This document shows positions 32,923 through 40,897 of a stretch of DNA of 64,000 nt, in pieces; within the stretch, counting starts at the first letter, position 1; the number at the start of each line of letters is the position of its first letter. Under the pieces are notes generated by a model that searched no databases, was not told the DNA's origin, and was given only the letters and a program-made list of their open reading frames with translations. The translations under genes and the position numbers were made by a program. Origin of the DNA: an uncultured Porphyromonadaceae bacterium (GTDB lineage Bacteria > Bacteroidota > Bacteroidia > Bacteroidales > UBA11471); assembly GCA_900542765.1 (NCBI GenBank), contig UQOX01000008.1, positions 17,487 to 81,486 on the forward strand. Reading direction: 5' to 3'.

Positions 32923-35724
32923 ATGTCGGAACAAACCATATCGATTAAAGGTGCCCGGGTCAATAATTTGAAAAATATTGACTTGGAGATACCCCGTAAT
33001 AAACTGATTGTCATTACCGGCCTTTCGGGCTCGGGCAAGTCTTCGTTGGCATTCGATACCCTCTACGCCGAGGGACAACGCCGCTATGTCGAGAGCCTTT
33101 CGGCCTATGCCCGTCAGTTTCTCGGGCGCATGAGCAAGCCCGAGTGCGATTATATCCGCGGCATACCGCCCGCCATTGCCATCGAGCAGAAGGTAAATAC
33201 CCGGAATCCCCGTTCCACGGTGGCTACTTCGTCCGAAATCTACGATTACCTGCGAATGCTCTTCGCCCGCATCGGGAAGACCTATTCTCCCGTCTCGGGA
33301 AAAGAGGTGAAGAAACACCGGGTCGAAGATGTCGTGGAGTGTGCCCAGTCTTATCCCGATGGTACGCGCATGGCTCTTTTCACCCCCGTCAAGTTCCCTG
33401 CCGACCGTGATGCCCGCACGGTACTCGATGTCTATCTCAAAGGCGGTTACAACCGCATGGAACATCACGGAGAGATTGTCCGCATTGAAGACTTGTTGCA
33501 AGGCGACGAGTCGTCGTGGCACGACGATGAACTGTTTTTGCTCATCGACCGCACGGTCGTTTCTCACACCAACGATGCCGTGAGCCGTCTTTCCGACTCT
33601 GTCGAGACCGCCTTTTATGAGGGCCATGGGGAGTGCCTGTTGCGCTTCTATACCTCGTCGGGGGTCGAGTCGCACACCTTCTCCAATCGTTTTGAGGCCG
33701 ACGGTATGACGTTTGAGGAGCCGAACGATTTGATGTTCAACTTCAACAGTCCCGTGGGAGCCTGTCCCAAGTGTGAAGGATTCGGAAAAGTTATCGGTAT
33801 CGACGAAGATTTGGTCATACCCAATAAGTCGCTTTCGGTCTATGACGATGCCGTCGTGTGCTGGAAGGGGGAGAAGATGAGCGAATGGAAAAAGGCCCTG
33901 ATAAGTGTAGCCGAGGCGTCGCGTTTCCCGATACATCGTCCCTATTATCAACTGACCGAAGCCCAGAAGTCGCTTCTATGGAACGGGAATGCCCTGTTCC
34001 ATGGAATCAACGATTTCTTCCGCATGGTCGAAGAGAACCAGTATAAGATACAGTATCGGGTCATGTTGGCCCGCTATCGCGGGAAAACGACCTGTCCCGA
34101 GTGTCATGGAGGCCGGTTGAAGCCCGAGGCTCAGTATGTAAAAGTCGGCGGCAAGTCCATCTCACAGTTGGTCGAGATGTCCATCGACGAGTTGAGACGC
34201 TTCTTTGGCGAACTTCAACTCGACCCATACGATGCCGCGGTGGCCAAGCGTTTGCTCACCGAGATAAACAACCGTCTCGAATTCCTTTCTGATGTCGGGC
34301 TCGACTATCTGACGCTCAATCGTCTCTCATCGACGCTCTCCGGCGGTGAGAGTCAGCGCATCAACCTGGCCACTTCTTTGGGCAGCAGCTTGGTCGGTTC
34401 GCTTTATATACTCGACGAGCCGAGCATCGGATTGCATTCGCGCGACACGGCATTGCTCGTGCGGGTGTTGCGGCGTTTGCAACAGTTGGGCAACACGGTG
34501 ATTATCGTCGAACACGACGAAGACATCATACGGGCGGCCGACTACATCATCGACATCGGTCCGCAGGCCGGACGCCTGGGCGGGGAGGTTGTCTATCAAG
34601 GAACTTTTGACGGCCTCGAAAAGGCCGAGCATAGCTATACGGCCAAGTACCTTACCGGCCAGGAGACAATTCCCGTACCGGCACACCGGCGTTTGTGGCA
34701 TAACTATATCGAGATCGAAGGCGCCGTGCATAATAACCTGAAAAATATCAATGTGCGTTTCCCGCTCTATGCCATGACGGTTGTGACCGGTGTGAGCGGC
34801 TCGGGCAAATCTTCGTTGGTGCGTGATGTCTTTTACCGTTCCTTGGCCCGTTGTTACGACGAAGAAGGCGAGATGCCGGGCACTTATGGACGTTTGTCGG
34901 GCGATGTGTCGCTGATGAAACACATCGAGTTTGTCGACCAAAATCCCATCGGGCACTCTTCCCGTTCCAATCCGGCGACCTATCTGAAAGCCTTCGACGA
35001 GATACGCAAGCTCTTTGCCGAGCAGCAGGCTGCCAAGCAGATGGGCTTCTCGGCCGCCTATTTTTCGTTCAATGTCGAGGGTGGCCGTTGTGAAGAATGT
35101 AAAGGCGATGGTACCATCACGGTCGAAATGCAATTCATGGCCGACCTTGTTCTCCCTTGTGAGTCCTGTCACGGAAAACGTTTCAAGCCCGATATTCTCG
35201 AAGTGGAATACCGCGGGAAAAATATCGCCGATGTGCTCGACATGACGGTCAACCAGGCTGTGGAGTTTTTCTCCGAGGCCGGAGGTTCGACCGAGAAAAA
35301 AATCGTCCGCCGGCTCAAACCCTTGCAGGACGTGGGCTTGGGGTACATCAAGATGGGGCAGACCTCATCGACCCTCTCCGGCGGTGAAAACCAACGGGTG
35401 AAACTGGCCTATTTCCTGAGCAACGAGAAACAGGAGCCTACCATCTTTGTCTTTGACGAGCCGACGACCGGATTGCATATACACGACATCAAAACCCTGA
35501 TGGCCGCATTCGATGCTCTTATTGCCAACGGACATACGGTGGTCATTGTCGAGCATAATATGGAGGTTATCAAGTGTGCCGACTACATCATCGACATGGG
35601 TCCCGAAGGGGGCGATGCCGGCGGCCATTTGGTATGTTGCGGTACGCCTGAGGAGGTAGCGGCTTGTGCCGGGTCATATACCGGGTACTTCCTTCGCGAG
35701 AAATTGGGTTTGCCTCCGTTGTAG
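32923..35724 (+). CDS. uvrA: excinuclease ABC subunit A
   Basis: The damage-recognition ATPase of nucleotide excision repair. About 933 residues, with two ABC ATPase modules (Walker A GLSGSGKSSL at about 33-42 and GVSGSGKSSL near 625), two ABC signatures (TLSGGESQRINLA and TLSGGENQRVKLA), and zinc-finger cysteines in CPKCEGFGK, CPECHGGRL, CEECKGDG and CESCHGKRF. The start at 32923 follows the promoter spacing. It is monocistronic, with a terminator. Some Bacteroidota carry two uvrA paralogues; this one looks full length and canonical. Confidence 0.97.
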   Translation: MSEQTISIKGARVNNLKNIDLEIPRNKLIVITGLSGSGKSSLAFDTLYAEGQRRYVESLSAYARQFLGRMSKPECDYIRGIPPAIAIEQKVNTRNPRSTVATSSEIYDYLRMLFARIGKTYSPVSGKEVKKHRVEDVVECAQSYPDGTRMALFTPVKFPADRDARTVLDVYLKGGYNRMEHHGEIVRIEDLLQGDESSWHDDELFLLIDRTVVSHTNDAVSRLSDSVETAFYEGHGECLLRFYTSSGVESHTFSNRFEADGMTFEEPNDLMFNFNSPVGACPKCEGFGKVIGIDEDLVIPNKSLSVYDDAVVCWKGEKMSEWKKALISVAEASRFPIHRPYYQLTEAQKSLLWNGNALFHGINDFFRMVEENQYKIQYRVMLARYRGKTTCPECHGGRLKPEAQYVKVGGKSISQLVEMSIDELRRFFGELQLDPYDAAVAKRLLTEINNRLEFLSDVGLDYLTLNRLSSTLSGGESQRINLATSLGSSLVGSLYILDEPSIGLHSRDTALLVRVLRRLQQLGNTVIIVEHDEDIIRAADYIIDIGPQAGRLGGEVVYQGTFDGLEKAEHSYTAKYLTGQETIPVPAHRRLWHNYIEIEGAVHNNLKNINVRFPLYAMTVVTGVSGSGKSSLVRDVFYRSLARCYDEEGEMPGTYGRLSGDVSLMKHIEFVDQNPIGHSSRSNPATYLKAFDEIRKLFAEQQAAKQMGFSAAYFSFNVEGGRCEECKGDGTITVEMQFMADLVLPCESCHGKRFKPDILEVEYRGKNIADVLDMTVNQAVEFFSEAGGSTEKKIVRRLKPLQDVGLGYIKMGQTSSTLSGGENQRVKLAYFLSNEKQEPTIFVFDEPTTGLHIHDIKTLMAAFDALIANGHTVVIVEHNMEVIKCADYIIDMGPEGGDAGGHLVCCGTPEEVAACAGSYTGYFLREKLGLPPL

Positions 35725-35743
35725 GGAAGGGATTCCTTGAAAA

Positions 35744-35783
35744 TAAAATGGAGGACGTCCGTGCGGGCGTCCTCCATTTTTGT
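35744..35783. terminator. bidirectional terminator between uvrA and acyl-CoA ligase
   Basis: AAAATGGAGGACG pairs with CGTCCTCCATTTT across a GC-rich loop, with T-rich ends on both strands. Confidence 0.9.
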
Positions 35784-35799
35784 TGTCTGTCAATACGCA

Positions 35800-37449
35800 T
35801 CAGGCATTCTGGTAGAGATAGCGTTTGATACTGCGTTTGGGCGTTTTTTCAAATTCTTCATAGAAGAGTTTGATTTTGGTGATTTGGCTGTATCCCGGCA
35901 GGTTTTTGTTTACTGCGATGCGGTTCTCTTCCATCAATTCTTCGATGCTCGAAGCCAATCCCTGTTTTTCAGCGTTCTCGAAATCGGGGTAGATGAGGGC
36001 GACGAGTTTCCCGTTCTGCTCGATGACAATCGACTCGTTTACATAGGGTAAGTTGTTGATGCGGGCCTCTATTTCCTCGGGGTAGATGTTTTGTCCCGAG
36101 GGACCCAAAATCATGCTCTTGCTGCGTCCTTTGAGGTATATGTAGTTGTCCTTGTCGAGAACGGCCAAGTCGCCGGTGTTGAGCCAGCCGTCTTTCAAAA
36201 CGGCATCGGTGGCTTCTTGGTTTTTATAATAGCCCAGCATCACGCTGTCGCCTTTGACATGGAGTTCCCCGACGATGTTCTGGGGGTCGGCCGAGTCGAT
36301 GCGGGCTTCGGTGCGGTCGATGACCTTTCCGCAGGAGCCCAGTCGGGCTTTCTGCCACGGGGCATAGGAGATGAGGGGTGCACATTCGGTCATGCCGTAA
36401 CCGATTGTAAAGGGGAACCCGATTTTGTGCAGGAACAATTCGATTTCGTGGTTGAGAGCAGCTCCACCGATGATGATTTCTTGCATATTCCCGCCGAATG
36501 CCTCTTCGAGTTTGGCGCGAATCTGTTGTTGAAGTTGGGTGTTGAGAAACGGAATTTTCATCATGAGCTGCATGAGTGGTTTCTCTAACAGGGGGAATAC
36601 CTTGCCGCGGACGATTTTCTCGATAATGAGCGGTACCGAAATGACGACGCGTGGCTTCACTTCGGCAAAAGCGTCCAAGATAATCTTCGGCGACGGTATG
36701 CGGGTAAGGAAATGTATGTGGCAACCTTTGGCAAAGCAGTTGCACAGTTCGACCATGAGTCCGTACATGTGGGCCATGGGCAACATCGACACCACTTGGT
36801 CGCCGGGATTGATGTAGGTCATGTTGTCATAACAGAATTTCAGGTTGGTCCACAAGCTGCGGTAGGGGAGCATCACGCCTTTTGAGAATCCGGTCGACCC
36901 CGATGTGTAGTTGATGAGAGCCAGCTCATCGGGCGAATCTTTGTGGTAGGAGACGTCTTCACGACGGAAACGCTCGGGGTATTTGTCGCCGAAATATTGG
37001 TTGAGGTGTTCTCTGGCATCTATGAGTTTCTTGCTTCGGCTGTGCAGTACCGAGAAATCGTTGATGAGAATGATGCCGGTAAGGCCGGGCATTTTGCTCT
37101 TGTCGATGTTTTCATACACGACGTCGCCCACGAAAAGGAGTTTCGACTCGGAGTGGTTTACGATGTGGTGTATGTTGTCGGGCTTGAATTCGTGCAGTAT
37201 GGGTACGACCACCGCTCCGTAGGTGAGGGTGGCGAAGAAGGCGACGGCCCAGTGGGAGGAATTGCGGCCGCAGATGGCAATCTTGTCGCCTTTCTTTACA
37301 CCGGCAGCTTCCATCAAGATGTGCATTTTTTCTATCTTGCGGGCAATGTCTTTATAATTGTAAGACACACCCTTGAAGTCGCTAAGTGCCGTCAATTCCC
37401 AGTTTTCACGAATGGAGTTCTCGATATATGCGTTGAAACCTTTGTCCAT
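35800..37449 (-). CDS. AMP-forming acyl-CoA ligase (long-chain fatty acid type)
   Basis: Activates a carboxylic acid, probably a fatty acid, as the adenylate and transfers it to CoA. The 549-residue protein has the P-loop YTSGSTGFSKGV (about 182-193), the IGYGMTECAPLISY substrate/adenylate motif, and the WLNTGDLAVLD hinge and a C-terminal Lys region (PKRSIKRYLYQ). It follows a small hypothetical gene on the same strand by 24 bases. The exact acyl substrate cannot be told from sequence alone. Confidence 0.92.
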   Translation of the reverse strand: MDKGFNAYIENSIRENWELTALSDFKGVSYNYKDIARKIEKMHILMEAAGVKKGDKIAICGRNSSHWAVAFFATLTYGAVVVPILHEFKPDNIHHIVNHSESKLLFVGDVVYENIDKSKMPGLTGIILINDFSVLHSRSKKLIDAREHLNQYFGDKYPERFRREDVSYHKDSPDELALINYTSGSTGFSKGVMLPYRSLWTNLKFCYDNMTYINPGDQVVSMLPMAHMYGLMVELCNCFAKGCHIHFLTRIPSPKIILDAFAEVKPRVVISVPLIIEKIVRGKVFPLLEKPLMQLMMKIPFLNTQLQQQIRAKLEEAFGGNMQEIIIGGAALNHEIELFLHKIGFPFTIGYGMTECAPLISYAPWQKARLGSCGKVIDRTEARIDSADPQNIVGELHVKGDSVMLGYYKNQEATDAVLKDGWLNTGDLAVLDKDNYIYLKGRSKSMILGPSGQNIYPEEIEARINNLPYVNESIVIEQNGKLVALIYPDFENAEKQGLASSIEELMEENRIAVNKNLPGYSQITKIKLFYEEFEKTPKRSIKRYLYQNA

Positions 37450-37473
37450 TTTGTTCGATTGTCAGAGTGTTTT

Positions 37474-37824
37474 TTAGATAAGTTGCAGTTGCTTGATGTA
37501 GTTTATGTATTCCTCATTTTGCATATCGAAAGTTCGGTCGATATAATGAGCATAATCCTCGAAATAATCACTGGCAATATCGGCGACAATATCCTCGCCC
37601 GGTAATTGATGGGCGGTGAGCACCTGCTCGATTTTGTGCCGGAACCAGGCGACGGTCTCGCATTTTCGTTCCCACATTTCCGACTTTTCCTGTTCCCACT
37701 CGTGTCCGTTGCGCACGATGAGATAGCAAGTAGCATAAAAAGCGTCGATGGTAGGGAATATGCCGTTGAAAGAGGAGAGTATGGCAGCCTCTTTTTCTTT
37801 GAGGGCGACTTCGGTCGGGGTCAT
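37474..37824 (-). CDS. conserved hypothetical protein
   Basis: About 116 residues from the ATG at 37824, mostly alpha-helical, acidic, with Trp/Tyr-rich segments (YFEDYAHYIDRTFDMQNEEY). There is no signal peptide, membrane helix or catalytic motif. A -7 box at 37853-37860 lies 29 bases upstream and excludes the longer frame to 37875. It probably shares a transcript with the acyl-CoA ligase. I do not recognise the family. Confidence 0.7.
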   Translation of the reverse strand: MTPTEVALKEKEAAILSSFNGIFPTIDAFYATCYLIVRNGHEWEQEKSEMWERKCETVAWFRHKIEQVLTAHQLPGEDIVADIASDYFEDYAHYIDRTFDMQNEEYINYIKQLQLI

Positions 37825-37852
37825 TTGATGATTGATGTCGAAAAAAACTGCA

Positions 37853-37860
37853 CAAATATA
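37853..37860 (-). promoter_or_regulatory. -7 box TATATTTG for the hypothetical-ligase unit
   Basis: On the minus strand this fits TAnnTTTG and is well placed for the ATG at 37824. A -33 element was not clear. Confidence 0.5.
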
Positions 37861-38062
37861 GGGTATTTTGTGCAATAAATCATACGATGCCGATTATTTT
37901 CTCTTCGGCCTTGCCCGAATACATGACACGCAAGTGCATTTAAGTATTTAAAATAAGCACATTACGGCGCATTTTCGTAAGAATCGCATTCGTAATATAG
38001 AACAACAATCGCACTATTTTGTTGAATACGGCCTTTCAAGAAGTCTCTTTTTCTTGACTTTG

Positions 38063-38094
38063 TTTGTTTGAAAGAAAAGAAAGCCCTATCTTAG
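38063..38094 (+). promoter_or_regulatory. promoter of the manC-kinase operon
   Basis: TTTG at 38063-38066, a 20-base spacer and TATCTTAG at 38087-38094 (one mismatch), 30 bases before the ATG. Confidence 0.65.
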
Positions 38095-38123
38095 CCCACA
38101 TTATATAAAAACAGTCATAGACA

Positions 38124-39182
38124 ATGGCAGTAGAGGCACATCTCGTCATTATGGCCGGAGGCATCGGCAGCCGTTTTTGGCCGATGAGTACCCCCGAGGT
38201 TCCCAAGCAGTTTATCGACATTACCGGTTGTGGCCGTACCCTGATACAACTTACGGCCGACCGTTTCGCATCGCTCGTATCTCCCGAGAACATGTGGGTG
38301 GTGACGTCTAAGCGGTATGAAAATTTGGTTCGGGAACAACTTCCCGGAGTGCCGCCGTCGAATATCTTGCTCGAACCCTGCATGCGTAACACAGCCCCCT
38401 GCATCGCTTATGCCGGTTGGAAGATAAAGACGAAAAATCCCGACGCCGCCATTGTCGTTACGCCGTCGGACCATGTGGTGACCAACGTGTCCGAATTCCA
38501 GCGGGTGATAGCCCGATCACTCGATTTCGTCACCCGTCGCCCTGCCATACTCACGTTGGGCATGAAACCCAGCCGGCCTGAAACCGGGTACGGGTATATT
38601 GCTGCGCGCAATGGCGACATGCCGGCAGGAGAGGAGATACTTTCCGTCGATTCGTTCCGGGAAAAGCCCTCCCTTGAAGTTGCGCGCCAATATGTCGCCG
38701 CCGGAAATTATTTCTGGAACTCGGGCCTTTTCTTGTGGAGCGTTGCGACGCTCGAAAGGGCATACCGCTCTTATTGTCCCGGAGTGGCCGATATATTCGA
38801 CCGTCTCTCTCCGCAATTCTACACATCGGGCGAACAGACGGCTGTCGATGAAAATTTCCCGCTTTGCGAAAATATCTCGGTCGATTACGCCATTATGGAA
38901 AAAGCGGCCGACATGTATGTCTTCCCGGCCGATTTCGGTTGGTCCGACTTGGGTACCTGGGGCTCCCTTCACACGCTGTTGCCGCATGATGATTCCGACA
39001 ATGCCTGTGTCGGCGATGGCGCGAGGTTGGTCGATTCCCGTAATTGCATTGTGCATGTCCCGTCGGGAAAACGGGTTGTCGTGCAGGGACTCGACGGTTA
39101 TATCGTGGCCGAGAAAGATGGAACCTTGCTCATCTGCCGGTTGCAAGATGAGCAACACATAAAAGAATATTCTAAATTATGA
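38124..39182 (+). CDS. manC: mannose-1-phosphate guanylyltransferase
   Basis: Makes GDP-mannose from mannose-1-phosphate and GTP for glycan synthesis. The 352-residue single-domain form has the nucleotidyltransferase signature MAGGIGSRFWPMSTPEVPKQ (about 10-29), the second motif FREKPSLEVARQYV, and FGWSDLGTWGSL near 271. The fused isomerase domain of longer ManC proteins is absent. It is followed after 22 bases by the nucleotidylyltransferase-kinase fusion, which suggests both feed surface polysaccharide, lipopolysaccharide or glycoprotein sugar supply. Confidence 0.93.
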   Translation: MAVEAHLVIMAGGIGSRFWPMSTPEVPKQFIDITGCGRTLIQLTADRFASLVSPENMWVVTSKRYENLVREQLPGVPPSNILLEPCMRNTAPCIAYAGWKIKTKNPDAAIVVTPSDHVVTNVSEFQRVIARSLDFVTRRPAILTLGMKPSRPETGYGYIAARNGDMPAGEEILSVDSFREKPSLEVARQYVAAGNYFWNSGLFLWSVATLERAYRSYCPGVADIFDRLSPQFYTSGEQTAVDENFPLCENISVDYAIMEKAADMYVFPADFGWSDLGTWGSLHTLLPHDDSDNACVGDGARLVDSRNCIVHVPSGKRVVVQGLDGYIVAEKDGTLLICRLQDEQHIKEYSKL

Positions 39183-39204
39183 ATCGGAAAAAATATATTT
39201 AAGA

Positions 39205-40341
39205 ATGGAAAAGAAAAAAGTCTTTGTTTCGGGGTGCTATGACATGCTCCATAGCGGTCATGTGGCTTTTTTTACCGAGGCGGCGTCGCACGGAGACCTC
39301 TACGTCGGCATCGGTTCGGATAAGACGATATTCGAGTTGAAAGCCCGTAAAACCATCAATACCGAAGCCGAACGCCTTTATATGGTAAAGGCGCTGCGCG
39401 TGGTCAAAGATGCGTGGATAAACAGCGGTAGCGGTCTGCTCGATTTCGAGAAAGAGTTGCGGGAGTTGAAGCCCGATATCTTCTTTGTTAATTCCGATGG
39501 CGCTACGCCGTTGAAAGAACAGCTATGTAAGGAATTGGGTATCGAATACATGGTGAGTACCCGGCTTCCCCATAGCGGATTGCCCACTCGCTCCACGACC
39601 ATGTTGCGTCACGAGTGCCGCATACCTTACCGCATCGACCTTGCCGGCGGTTGGCTCGACCAGCCGTTTGTGAGCAGTTGCTATCCAGGCCCGGTATTGA
39701 CCATATCGATTGAACCCGAATATGAATTCAACGACCGAAGCGGCATGTCTACATCTTCCCGTAAAAAAGCCATAGAGTTGTGGCAGACCGATATTCCCGA
39801 AGGCGATAAGGAAAAACTGGCCAAGACCCTCTTCTGTTTTGAGAATCCCCCGGGAACGAAATATGTCAGCGGGTCGCAAGACTCGTTGGGCATTGTCATG
39901 CCGGGACTGAACAAGCTCGAATACAATGGCGGTTATTGGCCCGAGAAAATCGATAGCAATACCGACCCCGAACTCCTGAAATGGATTGAGGAGCGCATTT
40001 GGCTCTATCCGCTCTATCCCCGGCGGGCTTCCTACGACGTCTTGGCCGATACACAGGTCAATCCCGAAAACGCCAAAGCACTGAGCGATGCCGCTCGTGC
40101 TTGTTGGGACGCCATTCATGCCCGTGATGCCCGAGCCTTTGGTGAACAGGTGCGAAAAGCCTTCGAAGCCCAGATCGCCATGTTCCCCCACATGATGTAT
40201 GACGATATTCAAGTCGAGATAGATCGTCACAAGGACTCTGTCCTGGGTTGGAAATTGAGTGGTGCGGGAGGCGGCGGCTATCTGATGTTTGTCAGTGAAA
40301 AGCCTGTCGAAAAAGCCATTCAGATACATATTCGCCGATAG
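39205..40341 (+). CDS. nucleotidylyltransferase - GHMP kinase fusion
   Basis: A 378-residue two-domain protein. Residues about 1-130 form a cytidylyltransferase-like (HxGH superfamily) domain with GCYDMLHSGH at 10-19 and a variant ISSTRS-like segment, GLPTRSTTM. Residues about 137-378 resemble a GHMP sugar kinase: RIDLAGGW (motif 1, 143-150), GMSTSSRKKAIELW (motif 2), and GAGGGGYLMFV (motif 3). This combines the two activities needed to turn a sugar or sugar phosphate into a nucleotide sugar, as HldE does with a PfkB-type kinase and Fkp does for fucose. The sugar and nucleotide are unknown. It is the second gene of the manC operon. Confidence 0.8.
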   Translation: MEKKKVFVSGCYDMLHSGHVAFFTEAASHGDLYVGIGSDKTIFELKARKTINTEAERLYMVKALRVVKDAWINSGSGLLDFEKELRELKPDIFFVNSDGATPLKEQLCKELGIEYMVSTRLPHSGLPTRSTTMLRHECRIPYRIDLAGGWLDQPFVSSCYPGPVLTISIEPEYEFNDRSGMSTSSRKKAIELWQTDIPEGDKEKLAKTLFCFENPPGTKYVSGSQDSLGIVMPGLNKLEYNGGYWPEKIDSNTDPELLKWIEERIWLYPLYPRRASYDVLADTQVNPENAKALSDAARACWDAIHARDARAFGEQVRKAFEAQIAMFPHMMYDDIQVEIDRHKDSVLGWKLSGAGGGGYLMFVSEKPVEKAIQIHIRR

Positions 40342-40360
40342 AAATTTATTCCTTTATAGT

Positions 40361-40403
40361 AAAAAACGAGGAGACTCCGAGACACGGGTCTCCTCGTTTT
40401 TTT
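40361..40403 (+). terminator. intrinsic terminator after manC operon
   Basis: AAAAAACGAGGAGA pairs with TCTCCTCGTTTTTTT across a loop of about 14 bases. Confidence 0.9.
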
Positions 40404-40685
40404 CATGTGGCCGATTGCTCCCTTGTGAGAACAATTAGCCCCAATGTGTATGATTTTAGGGGATTTTTCTGCCCGGACAAAAAATCCACGAGATTTTACC
40501 ATAGAATCCACATCATTTCAGGTATGAAAATCTACTTTTATCGCAGATTCTTCCCCGGGAAATATTGGCGGGAGAAGCATGATACACGTTATCCTGTGAT
40601 TGCGCTTCGGTTAATTTGAAGGTGGAAAGAAGGACAGTTTACACAGATACCTTGACGTGAAAAAAGAACCTTAAATCATATAGTA
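40404..40685 (+). other. intergenic region upstream of pectinesterase, no gene seen
   Basis: About 280 bases. I see no convincing gene, consensus promoter or strong hairpin here. A 31-codon frame at 40524-40619 lacks support. The A/T-rich last 40 bases probably include the pectinesterase leader. Confidence 0.5.
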
Positions 40686-40859
40686 ATGAAAAATATTCTG
40701 AAAAACCTTTTGTCTGTCCTGCTCATTGCGACGACAGCAACAACAGCCCGGGCTGTTGACGATTCGTTCGGTTTCGAACGCACAAAAGATGCGTCGAGCG
40801 GACTGTTTTCAGACTTCGTATTGGAGTCGGGTTATGAAAAGATTTCCTTAAATGGATAG
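40686..40859 (+). pseudogene. N-terminal signal-peptide fragment of the pectinesterase (frameshifted)
   Basis: The ATG at 40686 opens a 57-codon frame with a good signal peptide (MKNILKNLLSVLLIATTATT, cleavage near ARA) and ends at TAG 40857-40859. Its sequence continues naturally into the next frame: adding one A in the AAAA run at 40837-40840 gives YEKDFLKWIESFESG and reads straight into the large frame. So this is very likely the detached N-terminus of the pectinesterase, split by a one-base deletion (real, sequencing error, or phase variation). Confidence 0.75.
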
Positions 40860-40897
40860 AGAGTTTTGAGAGTGGCCGCATACAACCGCTGACCGGA

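Noticed and set aside
32890..33951. A 353-codon minus-strand frame opposite the 5' part of uvrA.
   Set aside because: UvrA is canonical on the plus strand and the minus frame would cross its promoter.
40524..40619. A 31-codon frame (basic and aromatic) upstream of the pectinesterase.
   Set aside because: It has no ribosome-site or promoter support and no family likeness; it is too short to claim.
40830..40860. Programmed -1 ribosomal frameshifting to join the pectinesterase frames.
   Set aside because: The AAAA run in GAAAAG is not a classical X-XXY-YYZ slippery heptamer and I see no strong downstream stem, so an indel is the simpler reading, although slippage is not excluded.
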